Assembly: GCF_002208135.1 (NCBI RefSeq)
Contig: NZ_CP021646.1
Coordinates: 3,680,501 to 3,744,500, forward strand
Length of the DNA: 64,000 nucleotides
Reading direction: 5' to 3'
DNA from: Pseudoalteromonas piscicida
Lineage (GTDB): Bacteria; Pseudomonadota; Gammaproteobacteria; Enterobacterales; Alteromonadaceae
Below are positions 10,330 to 20,248 of the stretch, piece after piece. The translations under genes were made by a program, and so were the position numbers. Position 1 is the first letter of the stretch. Each line of letters opens with the position of its first letter. The notes under the pieces are model-generated. The model was not told the DNA's origin, did no database searches, and worked only from the letters and a program-made list of their open reading frames with translations.

Positions 10330-10638
10330 TCACTCAAATAGGGTTGTCACCTGACCCAACTCCATTAAATTTTGCAGTTGTTCAGGCGTATTTTTCAGCT
10401 CGAGACGAATGTCGCGCTGTTTCAATTGACCTAAAGAGTGAATTAACCAAGCTAAGCCCGCGGTGTCAACCCTTGTCACCTCAGAAAGGTTAAAATAGAC
10501 GGTTGATTGTGCATTTTTCAACACTTGAACGATGGTCGACTGTTTCAGTGCGCTTGGTAAACTCGCTCTCGTAAGTTCACCAGTTAACACGATTTCACCT
10601 TTACTTTCGGTGAATGAAATACTAGGCGTCACCATCAT
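10330..10638 (-). CDS. mlaB: STAS-domain protein MlaB
   Basis: Cytoplasmic STAS-domain subunit that binds the ATPase MlaF and stabilises the MlaFEDB lipid transporter. At 102 residues it is a lone STAS domain, with the conserved loop RVDTAGLAWL (about residues 54-63). Its start overlaps the end of mlaC by 17 bases, so translation is probably coupled. A second ATG one codon downstream is equally possible. Confidence 0.9.
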   Translation of the reverse strand: MMVTPSISFTESKGEIVLTGELTRASLPSALKQSTIVQVLKNAQSTVYFNLSEVTRVDTAGLAWLIHSLGQLKQRDIRLELKNTPEQLQNLMELGQVTTLFE

Positions 10639-11308
10639 CCCCTCTAAATTGCACTGGTAGCTTGCTCTTCTTATCTAACAGTTGAATCACATGTTCAATA
10701 CCTTGTTGGCGCAAAATACCATGTAGCTCCGACTGTTTGGCATCTAGTAAACTAATGCCTTCCGCCATCATGTCAAAAGCGCGCCAGTCACCGTCTTGAC
10801 CGCGTCTAACTTTAAAATCAATTTTGATATCAGGCTTACCAGGCTCTACAATTTTGGTTTTAACAACCACCACGCCTTCATTCTCAAATGGGCGATGCTC
10901 ACCAAACTCTACCTTTTGATCTTTATATTGGGTAAATACCCCTGCATAAGTTGCGATAAGATAGTTTCTAAACACATCGATAAACTCACGAATATGCTCT
11001 ACTGCAGCAGCCTTTTCTTCTGCGTTATCCATATTCCGAACGGTTTGAATATACGAACCCAAGACACGGTACGCAGCATACTTATAATCGATGTAAGGCA
11101 TAAGCTCTTCTTCCACGATAACGCGTAAGTGCTCTTTGTCCTTTTCGATGATGCTTTGATCTTTCGTCACACGCTGAAAAGTTTGCGCCGCGACTTGCTC
11201 TACCATTTTATAAGGATCGCTTGAGTCCACCTCTTTTGCCTGTACCAATGTGGTAGCCATCAATGCTACAAATAGAGTCAGACATTTTGCATAGACGTTC
11301 TTTAACAT
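10622..11308 (-). CDS. mlaC: Periplasmic phospholipid-binding protein MlaC
   Basis: Soluble shuttle that carries phospholipids between the MlaA-porin complex in the outer membrane and the MlaFEDB complex in the inner membrane. A signal peptide covers about residues 1-24 (cleavage after VQA). The remainder matches the Ttg2D/MlaC family, including RVLGSYIQTV and the conserved IVEPGKPDIKIDFKVR stretch. The start follows mlaD after 2 bases. Confidence 0.94.
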   Translation of the reverse strand: MLKNVYAKCLTLFVALMATTLVQAKEVDSSDPYKMVEQVAAQTFQRVTKDQSIIEKDKEHLRVIVEEELMPYIDYKYAAYRVLGSYIQTVRNMDNAEEKAAAVEHIREFIDVFRNYLIATYAGVFTQYKDQKVEFGEHRPFENEGVVVVKTKIVEPGKPDIKIDFKVRRGQDGDWRAFDMMAEGISLLDAKQSELHGILRQQGIEHVIQLLDKKSKLPVQFRGDDGDA

Positions 11309-11310
11309 AT

Positions 11311-11856
11311 TTACTCGCTCCCTTGATTAAATAGGAACTGACCAATTAACTCTTCTAACACAAGTGCCGATTTCGTATCTGTGATCATGTCACCGTCTTT
11401 TAGCGCTTTTGATTCAACACCAAAAAGAGACTCAAGATCGACACTATCCTCACTCGTCACTTCCTGACCAAGGCATTTTTGCTTTGCTGATTCAGCGGCA
11501 ATCACGGGGGAAATACCTAAATATTGCTCACCCAAAATGCCCGACGTCAAAATAGAAACTGAAGAAGTATCGGAAAACTGACACTCATAGTTTCTATCCA
11601 AACTCATTGATACCACAGGCACGAACTCTTGCGGATGAATGTAAATCCCATCGACACGGCCAATCACAACACCGCCCACCTTAATTGGGGCACGGGTTTT
11701 TAACGAGCCGATATTTTCGAATTTAGCGTGTAAGGTGTAAGTCTCACCATTTCCGCTTAAGCCTGAGTTAGCCACCTTAAGCGCCAACATAACGAATGCA
11801 GCAATGCCCAATGCCACGAACAACCCAACTAAAATTTCTATTTTCCGTGTATTCAT
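11311..11856 (-). CDS. mlaD: MCE-domain protein MlaD
   Basis: Inner-membrane MCE protein that forms the periplasmic hexameric ring of the Mla transporter. One N-terminal membrane helix (about residues 8-27) is followed by the MCE domain (about 38-120), with the family motif APIKVGGVVIGRV. The C-terminal part contains the hydrophobic VLEELIGQFLF helix that lines the ring pore. The 181-residue length is standard. Confidence 0.95.
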   Translation of the reverse strand: MNTRKIEILVGLFVALGIAAFVMLALKVANSGLSGNGETYTLHAKFENIGSLKTRAPIKVGGVVIGRVDGIYIHPQEFVPVVSMSLDRNYECQFSDTSSVSILTSGILGEQYLGISPVIAAESAKQKCLGQEVTSEDSVDLESLFGVESKALKDGDMITDTKSALVLEELIGQFLFNQGSE

Positions 11857-11868
11857 TTTTAAAACCTT

Positions 11869-12654
11869 TTAACTTGAGAACATAACCGCTGTTAATACAA
11901 AGTCAAAGCCAAGTACAGCCAGTGAAGAATGTACTACCGTCTCTGTCGTCGCTTTACTTATTCCTTCAGAAGTAGGAATACAGTCATAGCCTTTGTATAG
12001 CGCGATCCAAGTTACTAATAGTGCAAATACGAAACTCTTAATAAGACCATTTAAGATGTCTTGTTGAAACGACACTTGCGATTGCATAATTGACCAGAAG
12101 CTACCTGAATCTACGCCTAACCAATCAACACCCACCAAGTGTGCGCCTAAAATAGCGATCGCAGAGAATATCAATGCGAGTAACGGCATACTAATAAAAC
12201 CGGCCCAAAAACGAGGGGCTACGACGCGCTTAAGCGGATCTATCGCCATCATTTCTAAACTGGATAATTGCTCCGTAGCCTTCATCAAACCAATTTCTGC
12301 AGTTAACGCACTGCCTGCACGCCCTGCAAATAAGAGTGCGGTTACCACGGGACCTAGCTCTCGAAGTAAACTCAACGCAACCAAAGGTCCAAGGCTATCT
12401 TCAGCGCCATATCCGACTAACACGGTATAGCCTTGTAGCGCCAATACCATACCGATAAATAAACCGGACACCATGATAATCAACAACGATTGATGACCAA
12501 CCATGTAAAGTTGCTTTATCAAAAGCGGCGTGCCTTTTCGGAAATTAGGTAAGCTAAATAGCGCACCAAAAAGCATTGTTGTAGCACGGCCAAGCGCAGC
12601 AAAACGGCTAAGTGTTTTGTGGCCTAGTTTTTGTAAAAAGTCGACCATACTCAC
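11869..12654 (-). CDS. mlaE: Phospholipid ABC transporter permease MlaE
   Basis: Permease of the MlaFEDB transporter, 261 residues, with an N-terminal interfacial helix and about five membrane segments. The MlaE signature is visible as [17 protein letters not shown] and [17 protein letters not shown]. Start overlaps the mlaF stop by 4 bases. Confidence 0.96.
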   Translation of the reverse strand: MSMVDFLQKLGHKTLSRFAALGRATTMLFGALFSLPNFRKGTPLLIKQLYMVGHQSLLIIMVSGLFIGMVLALQGYTVLVGYGAEDSLGPLVALSLLRELGPVVTALLFAGRAGSALTAEIGLMKATEQLSSLEMMAIDPLKRVVAPRFWAGFISMPLLALIFSAIAILGAHLVGVDWLGVDSGSFWSIMQSQVSFQQDILNGLIKSFVFALLVTWIALYKGYDCIPTSEGISKATTETVVHSSLAVLGFDFVLTAVMFSS

Positions 12655-13508
12655 TCTCCTTGCAACAGTGCTTGCTGATAATCAGGCGCTTTAAAATGGA
12701 ATGGCACAGGTCCATCCGCCAAACCTTGTAAGAACTGCTGCACTAATGGAGATTCGTGTTCAAGCATCTGTTCAGGGGTGCCTGTACCAATTACACCTTG
12801 CTCAGCAATAATAACAACATGGTCGGCAATGCTCAGCACTTCGGTAACATCATGAGTTACTATCAGTGACGATAACCCCAATACTTCATTAAGAGACTTG
12901 ATTAACCGAACTAGAACCCCCATGGAAATCGGATCCTGACCTGCAAAAGGTTCATCGTACATTATTAATTCAGGATCAAGCGCAATAGAACGTGCCAATG
13001 CAGCACGTCTTGCCATACCACCAGAAAGCTCTGCCGGCATTAAATCTTTTGCGCCACGAAGGCCAACCGCTTGGAGCTTCATCAGCACCACTAAACGGAT
13101 TAAATCTTCTGATAGTTCGGTATGCTCGCGTAGAGGAAAAGCCACATTATCAAACACGCTCATATCGGTAAACAAGGCGCCGCTTTGAAATAACATACTC
13201 ATGCGCGTTCGCGCTTGGTATAAGGCTGCTCGTGACATGTTAGGGATACTGTTTCCTGCAAAAAGAATATCACCGCTATCAGGTTTTAGCTGACCGCCAA
13301 TTAATCGCAACATGGTGGTTTTACCAATGCCGCTCGGTCCCATTATTGCGGTAATTTTGCCTTTTGGTACGGAAAAGCTCATGTTTTTGTAGATGATCCT
13401 TTCACCCCGAGAGAAGGTTACATCCTTGATTTCTACAATTGACTGCGACAAGTCGCTCTCCAGATCCAGACTATATTCATCCAAGTATGATACTTTTTTT
13501 TCAAACAA
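12651..13508 (-). CDS. mlaF: Phospholipid ABC transporter ATPase MlaF
   Basis: ATP-binding subunit of the Mla phospholipid transporter. Walker A GPSGIGKT at 57-64, signature [14 protein letters not shown], and Walker [14 protein letters not shown] followed by the switch histidine in IVTHDV. The product is about 16 residues longer at the N-terminus than E. coli MlaF, but the extra residues start at the first clear ATG and nothing argues against it. First gene of mlaFEDCB-ibaG-murA. Confidence 0.95.
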   Translation of the reverse strand: MFEKKVSYLDEYSLDLESDLSQSIVEIKDVTFSRGERIIYKNMSFSVPKGKITAIMGPSGIGKTTMLRLIGGQLKPDSGDILFAGNSIPNMSRAALYQARTRMSMLFQSGALFTDMSVFDNVAFPLREHTELSEDLIRLVVLMKLQAVGLRGAKDLMPAELSGGMARRAALARSIALDPELIMYDEPFAGQDPISMGVLVRLIKSLNEVLGLSSLIVTHDVTEVLSIADHVVIIAEQGVIGTGTPEQMLEHESPLVQQFLQGLADGPVPFHFKAPDYQQALLQGE

Positions 13509-13540
13509 GATGGAAAATCGTTTTGGTAAAATTTTGTAAG

Positions 13541-13568
13541 TAGTGAAATGTAACGGTTTGCTTATACT
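13541..13568 (+). promoter_or_regulatory. Candidate promoter for yrbG-kdsD-lpt run
   Basis: A TATACT -10 box at 13563-13568 lies 58 bases before the yrbG ATG, with only a weak -35 (TAGTGA) 16 bases upstream. The 117-base gap must also hold the opposite promoter for mlaF, which I could not define. Confidence 0.35.
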
Positions 13569-13625
13569 TTCCAGAGCGCTTTTGGTAGTATCTATCGAAA
13601 TTTCAATCCTATTGGCTAGAGGTTC

Positions 13626-14585
13626 ATGGTTTTATCGTTTGTTATTCTCGTTTTGGGCTTTATTGCACTGGTTTGGAGTGCTGACCGCTTTGTTTTTGGT
13701 GCGGCCGCGCTTGCACGAAACTTTGGTGTACCGACATTAATTGTTGGCTTAACTATTGTAGCCATGGGTTCTTCAGCGCCTGAAATGATGGTTGCTGCGC
13801 AAGCCTCTCTTGCAGATAAAACAGACACCGCTGTGGGCAATGCCATAGGTTCTAACATCGCCAATATCTTACTCGTTTTGGGTCTCACAGCATTATTAAG
13901 ACCACTCTCCGTAGGCTCCGGCATTTTACGCCGCGAAATGCCGCTGTTAGTTATCGTTTCATTAGCAGCTTGGTATATCGTTAGTGATAACCACTTCAGC
14001 TTCGTCGAAGGTGTTTTATTATTAGTAGGCTTCGCCGCTTTTCTTCTCGCACTTATCATCATCACGAAGCGTGGTGGCGGAGATAGCGAGGATCCATTTG
14101 TAAGTGAAGCTTGTGAAGAAGTTCCAAACAATATTCCGACTCAAAAAGCCGTTTTCTGGCTCATCGTGGGTATGGTTTTACTACCTGTTAGCGCGGACTA
14201 TTTAGTTGGCGCTGCGGTTGATATAGCCAAATATTTTGGCATGAGTGACCTGTTAATAGGACTAACCATTATCGCCGTTGGTACTAGTTTACCTGAGCTT
14301 GCAGCCTGTGTTGCTGGCGTACTTAAAAAGGAAGACGATCTAGCGCTTGGCAATATTATCGGTTCGAACATCTTTAATATATTGGCAGTGCTATCAATTG
14401 CTGGGATCATTAACCCATCCGTCCTCGACGCCAATATTGCTTCACGTGATATCTTTATTATGCTTGGTGCGACTCTGCTGCTTATCCTAATGAGCCTCAG
14501 CTTGACAGGTAAACGCCGCATTAACCGCTTGGAAGGCGGTATACTTGTCGCAAGCTTCGTCGGTTACATCTACTACATCATTTAA
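13626..14585 (+). CDS. yrbG: Calcium/sodium antiporter (CaCA family, YrbG-like)
   Basis: Ten-helix inner-membrane cation/Ca exchanger of 319 residues. The two alpha repeats are visible as GLTIVAMGSSAPEMMVA (about 40-56) and GLTIIAVGTSLPELAAC (about 212-228), each followed by a GNxIGSNIxNI motif. An acidic cytoplasmic loop separates the halves. Divergent from mlaF and first in the run to kdsD-kdsC-lptCAB, the same order as in E. coli. Confidence 0.93.
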   Translation: MVLSFVILVLGFIALVWSADRFVFGAAALARNFGVPTLIVGLTIVAMGSSAPEMMVAAQASLADKTDTAVGNAIGSNIANILLVLGLTALLRPLSVGSGILRREMPLLVIVSLAAWYIVSDNHFSFVEGVLLLVGFAAFLLALIIITKRGGGDSEDPFVSEACEEVPNNIPTQKAVFWLIVGMVLLPVSADYLVGAAVDIAKYFGMSDLLIGLTIIAVGTSLPELAACVAGVLKKEDDLALGNIIGSNIFNILAVLSIAGIINPSVLDANIASRDIFIMLGATLLLILMSLSLTGKRRINRLEGGILVASFVGYIYYII

Positions 14586-14594
14586 GGAAGCCTA

Positions 14595-15566
14595 GTGACA
14601 ACGAACCCATTTATTGACTCTGCAAATCAAGTTTTTGCTACTGAACTTGCAGCAATAGAAGAAGTGCAACAGTTTGTTGATCAGCAATTTGCAAAAGCCT
14701 GTGAGATTATGTTTGGCTGCCAAGGCCGGATCATTGTGATTGGTATGGGCAAGTCTGGCCACATCGGTAACAAAATCGCAGCAACACTCGCAAGTACTGG
14801 CAGTCCTGCGTTTTTTGTTCATCCAGGTGAAGCAAGTCACGGCGACTTGGGTATGATCACCAAAGATGATGTTGTATTGATGATCTCCAACTCAGGAGAA
14901 ACCCAAGAGGTGATCTCAATCCTCCCTGTTATTAAGCGCTTAGGTGCCCCTGTCATTTCCATGACAGGCAATCCTAATTCTACGATGGCTCGTAATGCGA
15001 CGGTCCATCTTTGTGTCAAAGTATCGAAAGAAGCCTGCCCGTTGGGGCTTGCCCCCACCGCCAGCACCACAGCTACGTTAGTAATGGGCGACGCGCTCGC
15101 GGTTGCGCTACTTGAAGCTAGAGGATTCACGGCTGATGATTTTGCGCTTTCCCACCCAGGTGGTAGTTTAGGAAAACGCCTACTACTAACCGTTGCTGAC
15201 GTCATGCATCAAGGGGATGCAATCCCTATGGTCGACAGCCATTGCACGGTTAAAGAAGCATTATTTGAGATGTCCGCTAAAAGTTTAGGCATGACGGCAA
15301 TCGTAGATGAAAGCTCGCAATTACAAGGTATTTTTACCGATGGCGACTTGCGCCGTATTATCGAGCAAAAGGTGGATATCCACACAACTCCAATCACGCA
15401 AGTAATGACGGCTAAAAGCACAACGGCACGCGCAGATATGCTCGCGGCTGAGGTACTCAATATCATGGAAACCAAACGAATTAATGGCTTGATTGTGGTA
15501 AATGAAAATAACGTTCCAGTTGGCGCCCTGAATACGCAAGATTTACTTAGAGCAGGAGTGCTGTAA
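14595..15566 (+). CDS. kdsD: D-arabinose 5-phosphate isomerase KdsD
   Basis: Converts D-ribulose 5-phosphate to D-arabinose 5-phosphate, the first step of Kdo synthesis. An N-terminal SIS domain (about residues 40-175; GMGKSGHIGNKIAATLASTG and SNSGET) is followed by two CBS domains (about 205-320). 323 residues, normal. Translation begins at GTG, 9 bases after yrbG. The stop overlaps the kdsC start region (TAATG). Confidence 0.96.
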   Translation: MTTNPFIDSANQVFATELAAIEEVQQFVDQQFAKACEIMFGCQGRIIVIGMGKSGHIGNKIAATLASTGSPAFFVHPGEASHGDLGMITKDDVVLMISNSGETQEVISILPVIKRLGAPVISMTGNPNSTMARNATVHLCVKVSKEACPLGLAPTASTTATLVMGDALAVALLEARGFTADDFALSHPGGSLGKRLLLTVADVMHQGDAIPMVDSHCTVKEALFEMSAKSLGMTAIVDESSQLQGIFTDGDLRRIIEQKVDIHTTPITQVMTAKSTTARADMLAAEVLNIMETKRINGLIVVNENNVPVGALNTQDLLRAGVL

Positions 15567-16117
15567 TGCGATTTGAAGATCTATATCAAGCCATTTCAAC
15601 TGAAGCTTGGGAAAAAGCAAAGAAAATCAAATTATTGATTTGTGACATTGATGGCGTGTTCTCCGATGGTCGCATATACCTTGGTAATAATGGTGAAGAA
15701 CTGAAAGCGTTTAATACCAAAGATGGCTTTGGTATTAAGGCCTTAATTGATTGTGGTATCGAAGTCGCCGTTATCACAGGTAGACATTCACAAATAGTTC
15801 AGCAACGCATGACTAGTTTAAATGTAACTTATATTTACCAAGGGCAAGAAAACAAGCTAGTGGCATATGATGAACTGAAGACTAAGCTCAACCTTAGTGA
15901 TGATGAAATCGCGTATATTGGTGATGATGGTCCTGACCTACCAGTAATGGAACGAGTCGGTTTTGCCGTTGCCGTCAACGATGCACATCCACTTGTTAAG
16001 CATATCGCTCATTATACGACGTTGATGCCTGGTGGTTTTGGTGCAGTGAGAGAGCTTACAGATCTTCTCATGCTCAGCCAACATCACTTATTAACTTCCA
16101 AAGGATCAAGTACATGA
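15566..16117 (+). CDS. kdsC: Kdo-8-phosphate phosphatase KdsC
   Basis: HAD-superfamily phosphatase that releases Kdo from Kdo 8-phosphate. The nucleophile motif CDIDGVFSDG carries D27 and D29, and IGDDGPDLPVM supplies the metal-binding acidic pair. 183 residues without a cap domain, as for tetrameric KdsC. It overlaps lptC by four bases (ATGA). Confidence 0.96.
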   Translation: MRFEDLYQAISTEAWEKAKKIKLLICDIDGVFSDGRIYLGNNGEELKAFNTKDGFGIKALIDCGIEVAVITGRHSQIVQQRMTSLNVTYIYQGQENKLVAYDELKTKLNLSDDEIAYIGDDGPDLPVMERVGFAVAVNDAHPLVKHIAHYTTLMPGGFGAVRELTDLLMLSQHHLLTSKGSST

Positions 16118-16668
16118 CCGTATTGCGTGTCATCTTACTCATTATATTTAGCTCTTTAATGGTATGGATGTGGTCACCCATGTTTAATCCATCAAAGACG
16201 GATCCAACAAAAGAAGATGAACCGTTAGCTAAGCCCGATTATGTTGCAACGACACTCCAGCAAACTACCTATAGTGAAAATGGCTTATTAAACTATCAGG
16301 TAACTGCTGATAAGATGGAATTGTATCAAGACCTTGGCTTTAGTCACTTTGAAAAACCTATTTTCACCTTGTACAACGGTGAGCAGAATTGGCAGATAAG
16401 TGCATTAGAAGCAACACTATATGAAAACAATACCTTAATATTAGAGGGCAATGTACTGGCAAAGAATTTAACACCTAATGCCATGATCACTGATATCAAT
16501 GCCGATAATGTACGAGTTGAAATTAAGCAAAAATTGATGAAGTCGGAACATCCTGTCGTTATCACAGGTCCTAGTCTTAGGATCACAGGTAAAGGACTAC
16601 ATGCGGATCTGCAAAAGCAAGTGATCGAACTCATCAACCACACAAAGACAATTTATTATGACCAGTAA
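16114..16668 (+). CDS. lptC: LPS export protein LptC
   Basis: Bitopic inner-membrane protein that receives LPS from LptB2FG and passes it to LptA. One N-terminal membrane helix (about residues 4-20) is followed by a periplasmic beta-jellyroll. 184 residues, normal. The start overlaps kdsC and the end overlaps lptA by 11 bases. Confidence 0.93.
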   Translation: MTVLRVILLIIFSSLMVWMWSPMFNPSKTDPTKEDEPLAKPDYVATTLQQTTYSENGLLNYQVTADKMELYQDLGFSHFEKPIFTLYNGEQNWQISALEATLYENNTLILEGNVLAKNLTPNAMITDINADNVRVEIKQKLMKSEHPVVITGPSLRITGKGLHADLQKQVIELINHTKTIYYDQ

Positions 16669-17200
16669 AATCATTAACAAACTAGTTTTCATCGGCTTGC
16701 TTGCAAGTTCTACTCTGGCAGTTGCTGCAGAACAAAATGAAGTCATTATTGATGCTGGCCGTCAGCAAGCTCAGCTGCAAAGCAATATCGGTATTTTTGA
16801 ACAGAATGTCGTCATTATTCATGGCAACAGAAAAATAAATGCCGATCGCCTAGAAGTACATCGCCGTGCCGAACTTGGCACCAATAAACAGCTGCTTGTT
16901 GCAACTGGCAGCCCAGCCACTTTTAGCGAACGTCAACCTGATGGTAATTTGCTAGAAGCAAAAGCAAATGAAATTCGTTACGACGTTGCGAAGGGCACCT
17001 TAGTCATTTCTGGCGATGCGGAAATCAATCAAACTGGGCAAAAGATAAATGCGCAGGTCATCACTTATGACATTGAAAAACAATTGATCAGTGCAGAGCG
17101 CTCAGATCAGGAAGATTCTCGTGTCAGAACCATCCTTGTTCCTGTGGATGATAAAAAAGACGCAAAAGACAAAAAAGCGCAGGAAGAAGGTAATAATTAA
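16658..17200 (+). CDS. lptA: LPS transport periplasmic protein LptA
   Basis: Builds the periplasmic bridge for LPS between LptC and LptD. A signal peptide covers about residues 1-23 (cleavage after AVA), followed by an OstA-type jellyroll with motifs such as [23 protein letters not shown]. The last 20 residues are very rich in Lys, Asp and Glu. Start overlaps lptC, and the stop abuts the lptB ATG. Confidence 0.94.
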   Translation: MTSKIINKLVFIGLLASSTLAVAAEQNEVIIDAGRQQAQLQSNIGIFEQNVVIIHGNRKINADRLEVHRRAELGTNKQLLVATGSPATFSERQPDGNLLEAKANEIRYDVAKGTLVISGDAEINQTGQKINAQVITYDIEKQLISAERSDQEDSRVRTILVPVDDKKDAKDKKAQEEGNN

Positions 17201-17925
17201 TGAGCGAGCTCAAAGCAACTGGTTTAGCAAAGAGTTATAAAGGTCGCCAAGTCGTTAAGAATGTTGGCTTAAGTGTTCAAGCTGGCAGTATTGTAGGCTT
17301 GTTGGGACCAAATGGCGCAGGCAAAACCACTACTTTTTACATGATTGTAGGGCTAGTACCAAGCGACAAAGGCTTTATTCAGATTGATGACGAAGATATC
17401 ACTTTGCTGCCGATGCACAGCCGTGCACGACTCGGCATTGGCTATCTACCACAAGAGTCTTCAATCTTTAGAAAACTCACTGTCTATCAAAATTTGATGG
17501 CGATTTTAGAAACTCGAAAAGACTTATCTAAAGTTGAAAGAGAAGCTGAACTAAACGAGTTACTAGATGAATTTAATATTCAACACATTCGTGATTCACA
17601 GGGCATGGCATTGTCGGGAGGTGAGAGAAGACGAGTAGAAATTGCTCGCGCTTTAGCCGCAAACCCAAAGTTTATCCTGTTAGATGAACCTTTTGCTGGT
17701 GTTGATCCTATTTCGGTGTTAGATATAAAGACGATAATAGAGCACCTAAAAAACCGCGGTATCGGTGTGTTAATCACCGACCATAATGTTAGAGAAACAC
17801 TGGACGTATGTGAAAAGGCCTACATCGTTTCACATGGTGAGTTAATCGCTGCAGGCACGCCAGAACATGTTTTGGCAGATCAAACCGTAAGAGATGTCTA
17901 CCTAGGCGAACAATTCAAGCTATAG
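17200..17925 (+). CDS. lptB: LPS export ABC transporter ATPase LptB
   Basis: ATPase of the LptB2FG LPS extractor. Walker A GPNGAGKT at 36-43, signature [16 protein letters not shown], Walker [14 protein letters not shown] and switch histidine in LITDHNVRE. 241 residues. It lies directly between lptA and rpoN, a very conserved order in proteobacteria. Confidence 0.98.
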   Translation: MSELKATGLAKSYKGRQVVKNVGLSVQAGSIVGLLGPNGAGKTTTFYMIVGLVPSDKGFIQIDDEDITLLPMHSRARLGIGYLPQESSIFRKLTVYQNLMAILETRKDLSKVEREAELNELLDEFNIQHIRDSQGMALSGGERRRVEIARALAANPKFILLDEPFAGVDPISVLDIKTIIEHLKNRGIGVLITDHNVRETLDVCEKAYIVSHGELIAAGTPEHVLADQTVRDVYLGEQFKL

Positions 17926-17971
17926 TTAAGACGTAGTATTAATAACTGTTAAAAAGGATTGTTAGAGATAC

Positions 17972-19471
17972 ATGAGGCAATCATTACAGCTGCGCATGGG
18001 GCAGCAACTTACAATGACTCCGCAACTGCAACAAGCCATTCGCTTGCTGCAGCTTAGTACCTTGGATCTGCAACAAGAAATACAAGAAGCATTAGACAGC
18101 AATCCATTGTTGGAAGTGGAAGAAGGTGATAATACTGACGGCGAAAATGCTGACCAACACGGCCAAGAAAAGAGCAGCGCTGACGATAATCAAGATTCAG
18201 GCGATGAAGTGCCTGTTAGTGACTATGAAATAGACTCAGATACCGCCATGAGCAAAGACACTGTGAGTGATGACCTTGCCATGGATGTCACTTGGGATGA
18301 GTACATGAGTGCAGCGCCGGCTGCAAGTTCAGGCCCTCTGCCTGATGACGATAATGTTTATCAAGGGGAAACCTCTGAATCTCTCCATGATTATCTCATG
18401 TGGCAACTCGAACTGACGCCATTTAGCCCAACCGATAGAGCTATCGCGATTGCGATTATTGAAGCGGTAGACCTGTCAGGCATTTTAACCTTATCTTGCG
18501 AAGACATTTTAGAAAGCATTAATGACGAAAATAGCGAAGAGCCTATTGAGCTGGATGAAGTCGAAGCCGTACTCAAACGCATTCAACTTTTTGACCCTGT
18601 CGGTATCGCAGCGCGCAGTTTACAAGAATGCTTGTGTATTCAGCTAAATCAATTCGCTCCAGATACGCCATGGATTGCCGAAACGAAAATGATCCTGACA
18701 GAGCATATCGACTTGCTTGCCAGCCGTGACTATCGAACTTTGGCAAAGAAAACGCGCCTTAAAGAGGCGGACCTCAAAGAGGTCATGACGTTAATTCATA
18801 GTCTTAATCCAAAGCCAGCGGCAAGCATTATTCATGAAGAGCCTGAATATGTTATCCCTGACGTATCGGTGAAAAAAGTAAAAGGTCGTTGGGTCGTAGA
18901 GCTAAATCCTGATGCTATGCCTAAAATAAGAGTAAACGACCATTATGCTGCCATGTCTAGAACGGCGAAATCCAGCACGGATAGTCAGTTTATTCGCTCA
19001 CATTTACAAGAAGCAAAGTGGTTTATTAAAAGCTTAGAAAGCCGCAATGATACTTTATTAAAAGTTACCAATTGCATTGTGCAACAACAACAGGCATTCT
19101 TTGAACATGGCCCCGAAGCAATGCGCCCTATGGTGCTAAATGATGTTGCTGAAATGGTTGAGATGCATGAGTCCACAATTTCACGAGTAACGACACAAAA
19201 ATACATGCATACACCACGGGGAATATTTGAGCTGAAGTATTTCTTCTCTAGCCATGTAAGTACAGAAAATGGAGGTGAGTGCTCTTCTACAGCAATTAGA
19301 GCACTTATCAAAAAGCTGATAGCTGCAGAAAATACTGCTAAGCCATTGAGTGACAGCAAAATTGCAGATATCTTAGCTGAGCAAGGAATTAAGGTAGCGA
19401 GACGCACGATTGCAAAATATCGTGAATCCCTAGCCATTCCACCGTCAAATCAGCGTAAAAGCTTGATATAA
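17972..19471 (+). CDS. rpoN: RNA polymerase sigma-54 factor
   Basis: Alternative sigma factor for enhancer-dependent promoters. Region I begins [20 protein letters not shown] and is Gln/Leu-rich (1-50); an acidic region II follows (about 55-130). The core-binding and DNA-binding parts end in the diagnostic RpoN box [10 protein letters not shown] near residue 480. 499 residues, normal. It starts 46 bases after lptB and precedes hpf-ptsN-rapZ-ptsO. Confidence 0.98.
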   Translation: MRQSLQLRMGQQLTMTPQLQQAIRLLQLSTLDLQQEIQEALDSNPLLEVEEGDNTDGENADQHGQEKSSADDNQDSGDEVPVSDYEIDSDTAMSKDTVSDDLAMDVTWDEYMSAAPAASSGPLPDDDNVYQGETSESLHDYLMWQLELTPFSPTDRAIAIAIIEAVDLSGILTLSCEDILESINDENSEEPIELDEVEAVLKRIQLFDPVGIAARSLQECLCIQLNQFAPDTPWIAETKMILTEHIDLLASRDYRTLAKKTRLKEADLKEVMTLIHSLNPKPAASIIHEEPEYVIPDVSVKKVKGRWVVELNPDAMPKIRVNDHYAAMSRTAKSSTDSQFIRSHLQEAKWFIKSLESRNDTLLKVTNCIVQQQQAFFEHGPEAMRPMVLNDVAEMVEMHESTISRVTTQKYMHTPRGIFELKYFFSSHVSTENGGECSSTAIRALIKKLIAAENTAKPLSDSKIADILAEQGIKVARRTIAKYRESLAIPPSNQRKSLI

Positions 19472-19500
19472 GACGTAAAACCCAAGAAGGAAAAATGCTT

Positions 19501-19788
19501 ATGCAACTAAATCTAACTGGTCGCCATGTAGAAATTACTGACTCATTAAGAGACTATGTCACCAACAAGTTTGCGAAGCTAGAAAGGCACTTTGATCATA
19601 TCAATAACGTGCATGTGATCCTTGATGTCGAGAAACTAGTACAAAAAGCAGAAGCAACATTACACGTAAACGGCGGCGAGCTATTTGCATCAACAGAGCA
19701 TCAAGATATGTATGCCGCAATTGATGGCCTTATCGACAAGCTAGATCGTCAAGTTATTAAACACAAAGAGAAGCTCACTCGACACTAA
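19501..19788 (+). CDS. hpf: Ribosome hibernation promoting factor (short form)
   Basis: Short HPF/YfiA-family protein that promotes 100S ribosome dimers in resting cells. About 95 residues from the ATG at 19501 (MQLNLTGRHVEITDSLRDYV), matching E. coli Hpf. An earlier in-frame ATG at 19495 exists; the AAGGA site at 19487-19491 is at a better distance from 19501. The gene ends 1 base before ptsN. Confidence 0.93.
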   Translation: MQLNLTGRHVEITDSLRDYVTNKFAKLERHFDHINNVHVILDVEKLVQKAEATLHVNGGELFASTEHQDMYAAIDGLIDKLDRQVIKHKEKLTRH

Positions 19789-19789
19789 A

Positions 19790-20248
19790 ATGAAATTAAG
19801 TGAATTAGTGAACAAGGACTGCAGTAAAGCTGCGGTCCTTTTTAATAGCAAAAAACGTATTTTAGAATACATCAGCGAACTGGCTCATAGCCAAATTCCG
19901 AATGCCAGTCAACATGCTATCTTGGACGCTTTAATGGCGCGAGAGAAATTAGGCAGCACAGGGATCGGTAAAGGCATTGCTATTCCCCATGGTCGACTTG
20001 AAGGTTTGGATAAAATCCTTGCAATGGTCCTTGTCAGCGAACAAGGGATCCAGTTTGAAGCCATAGATAAGCAGCCTGTCGATATTTTTGTCGCGTTCAT
20101 CGTACCTGAAGGTGATAATCAACAGCACCTGAAGACCTTAGCGGCGATTGCTGATACACTCAAAGACAAGTCTTTTTGTAAAATGCTCAGGCAAGCAAAA
20201 AGTGATGATGAGTTATATGCAGTGATCCAAGGTGAATCTGATGAGTGA
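19790..20248 (+). CDS. ptsN: PTS IIA-like nitrogen regulatory protein PtsN
   Basis: EIIA-Ntr of the nitrogen phosphotransferase system, which controls potassium transport and other targets by its phosphorylation state. 152 residues. The phospho-accepting histidine is H67 in GIAIPHGR. The C-terminus overlaps the rapZ start (GATGAGTGATG). Confidence 0.97.
   Translation: MKLSELVNKDCSKAAVLFNSKKRILEYISELAHSQIPNASQHAILDALMAREKLGSTGIGKGIAIPHGRLEGLDKILAMVLVSEQGIQFEAIDKQPVDIFVAFIVPEGDNQQHLKTLAAIADTLKDKSFCKMLRQAKSDDELYAVIQGESDE

Noticed and set aside
13616..14131. 171-codon minus-strand frame opposite yrbG
   Set aside because: Antisense shadow; the plus strand encodes a clear CaCA exchanger.
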